In this document: positions 63,899 through 64,000 of the stretch, piece by piece
Layout of the letters: each line of letters starts with the position of its first letter
Numbering within the stretch: the first letter of the stretch is position 1
DNA from: Dermabacteraceae bacterium TAE3-ERU27
Lineage (GTDB): Bacteria; Actinomycetota; Actinomycetes; Actinomycetales; Dermabacteraceae
Length of the DNA stretch: 64,000 nucleotides
Direction: 5' to 3'
Assembly: GCA_019218415.1 (NCBI GenBank)
Contig: JAHUUL010000002.1
Coordinates: 518,798-582,797, forward strand
Notes under the pieces: generated by a model
Told to the model about the DNA's origin: nothing
Databases searched by the model: none
Seen by the model: only the letters and a program-made list of their open reading frames with translations
Program-made: the position numbers and the translations under genes

Positions 63899-64000
63899 TT
63901 ACCCCGCTACCTCGTCTTCGTAACCGACGACCTCGGGCGGGAGATCGCCGTCCACACCCCAGGGCCCGGCGCGCGGCCCCAAACGCGCAACGGAAGCGAG
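63899..64000 (-). CDS. Possible C-terminus of a gene entering from the right edge
   Basis: On the minus strand an open frame comes in from the edge and stops at 63899, ending in PPEVVGYEDEVAG. On the plus strand the opposing frame is also open and protein-like (LPRYLVFVTDDLGREIAVHT) but has no convincing start codon. The window ends too soon to decide; both are given low weight. The 63813-63898 stretch between holds nothing I recognise. Confidence 0.3.
   Translation of the reverse strand, partial: LASVARLGPRAGPWGVDGDLPPEVVGYEDEVAG

Overview
This 64 kb window is chromosomal DNA of a moderately GC-rich actinomycete. The lineage is supported by a WhiB protein, the MtrA-MtrB-LpqB module, a PdtaS-like kinase, DUF3039 and DUF2017 proteins, long-form HPF, an Rv3235-type gene beside secA, and frequent GTG starts. 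The gene set and the tmRNA tag (AEPKRTDFALAA as read here) fit an Actinomycetaceae-like organism; the family assignment is inference.

Layout. 1-5.1 kb: end of an amino-acid/sodium symporter, then two identical tRNA-Lys(CTT) genes enclosing a frameshifted ABC exporter gene, then small orphan genes. 5.1-12.2 kb: YchJ and FetB-like genes, tRNA-Leu, an SDR oxidoreductase, divergent bioD/bioB, a tandem lipoprotein pair (one copy has lost its lipobox), a histidine phosphatase and a Nudix-like gene. 12.2-16.3 kb: minus-strand housekeeping run clpS, DUF2017, murI, MBL hydrolase, rph, rdgB with tight overlaps. 16.3-22.5 kb: DUF3039/SF2 helicase pair and hrpA. 22.5-26.1 kb: a repeat-rich intergenic block and an AT-richer accessory Hsp70 cluster (lidless DnaK, membrane-anchored TPR protein with an HPD-less J-like domain, short GrpE). 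26.2-31.9 kb: tmRNA, smpB, M23 peptidase, ftsX, ftsE, prfB, i.e. trans-translation and divisome-controlled wall hydrolysis. 31.9-36.7 kb: Tad/Flp pilus locus (TadE/G-like pseudopilins, Flp-like pilin, frameshifted tadC, tadB, tadA). 36.8-43.5 kb: YihY protein, two-component system and MacB/FtsX-like ABC transporter. 43.7-49.9 kb: whiB, PdtaS kinase, DUF2505, a second Tad-related block (CpaE-like ATPase, SAF/CpaB-like protein), a small HTH protein. 49.5-58.4 kb: Rv3235-like gene, secA, hpf, comF-like gene, lpqB, mtrB, mtrA. 58.5-63.7 kb: a plus-strand operon of a membrane protein, DUF4129, DUF4350, MoxR ATPase and DUF58, typical of envelope-associated MoxR systems.

The most unusual parts are the accessory Hsp70 cluster; a roughly 90-bp composite repeat built on a GGGTGCAC core, present beside that cluster and again, inverted, beside the ABC exporter about 19.5 kb away; the duplicated tRNA-Lys flanking a 2.3 kb insert; and two frameshifts (ABC exporter and tadC), each explainable by one base in a three-base homopolymer. 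Much of the rest is ordinary actinobacterial core genome.
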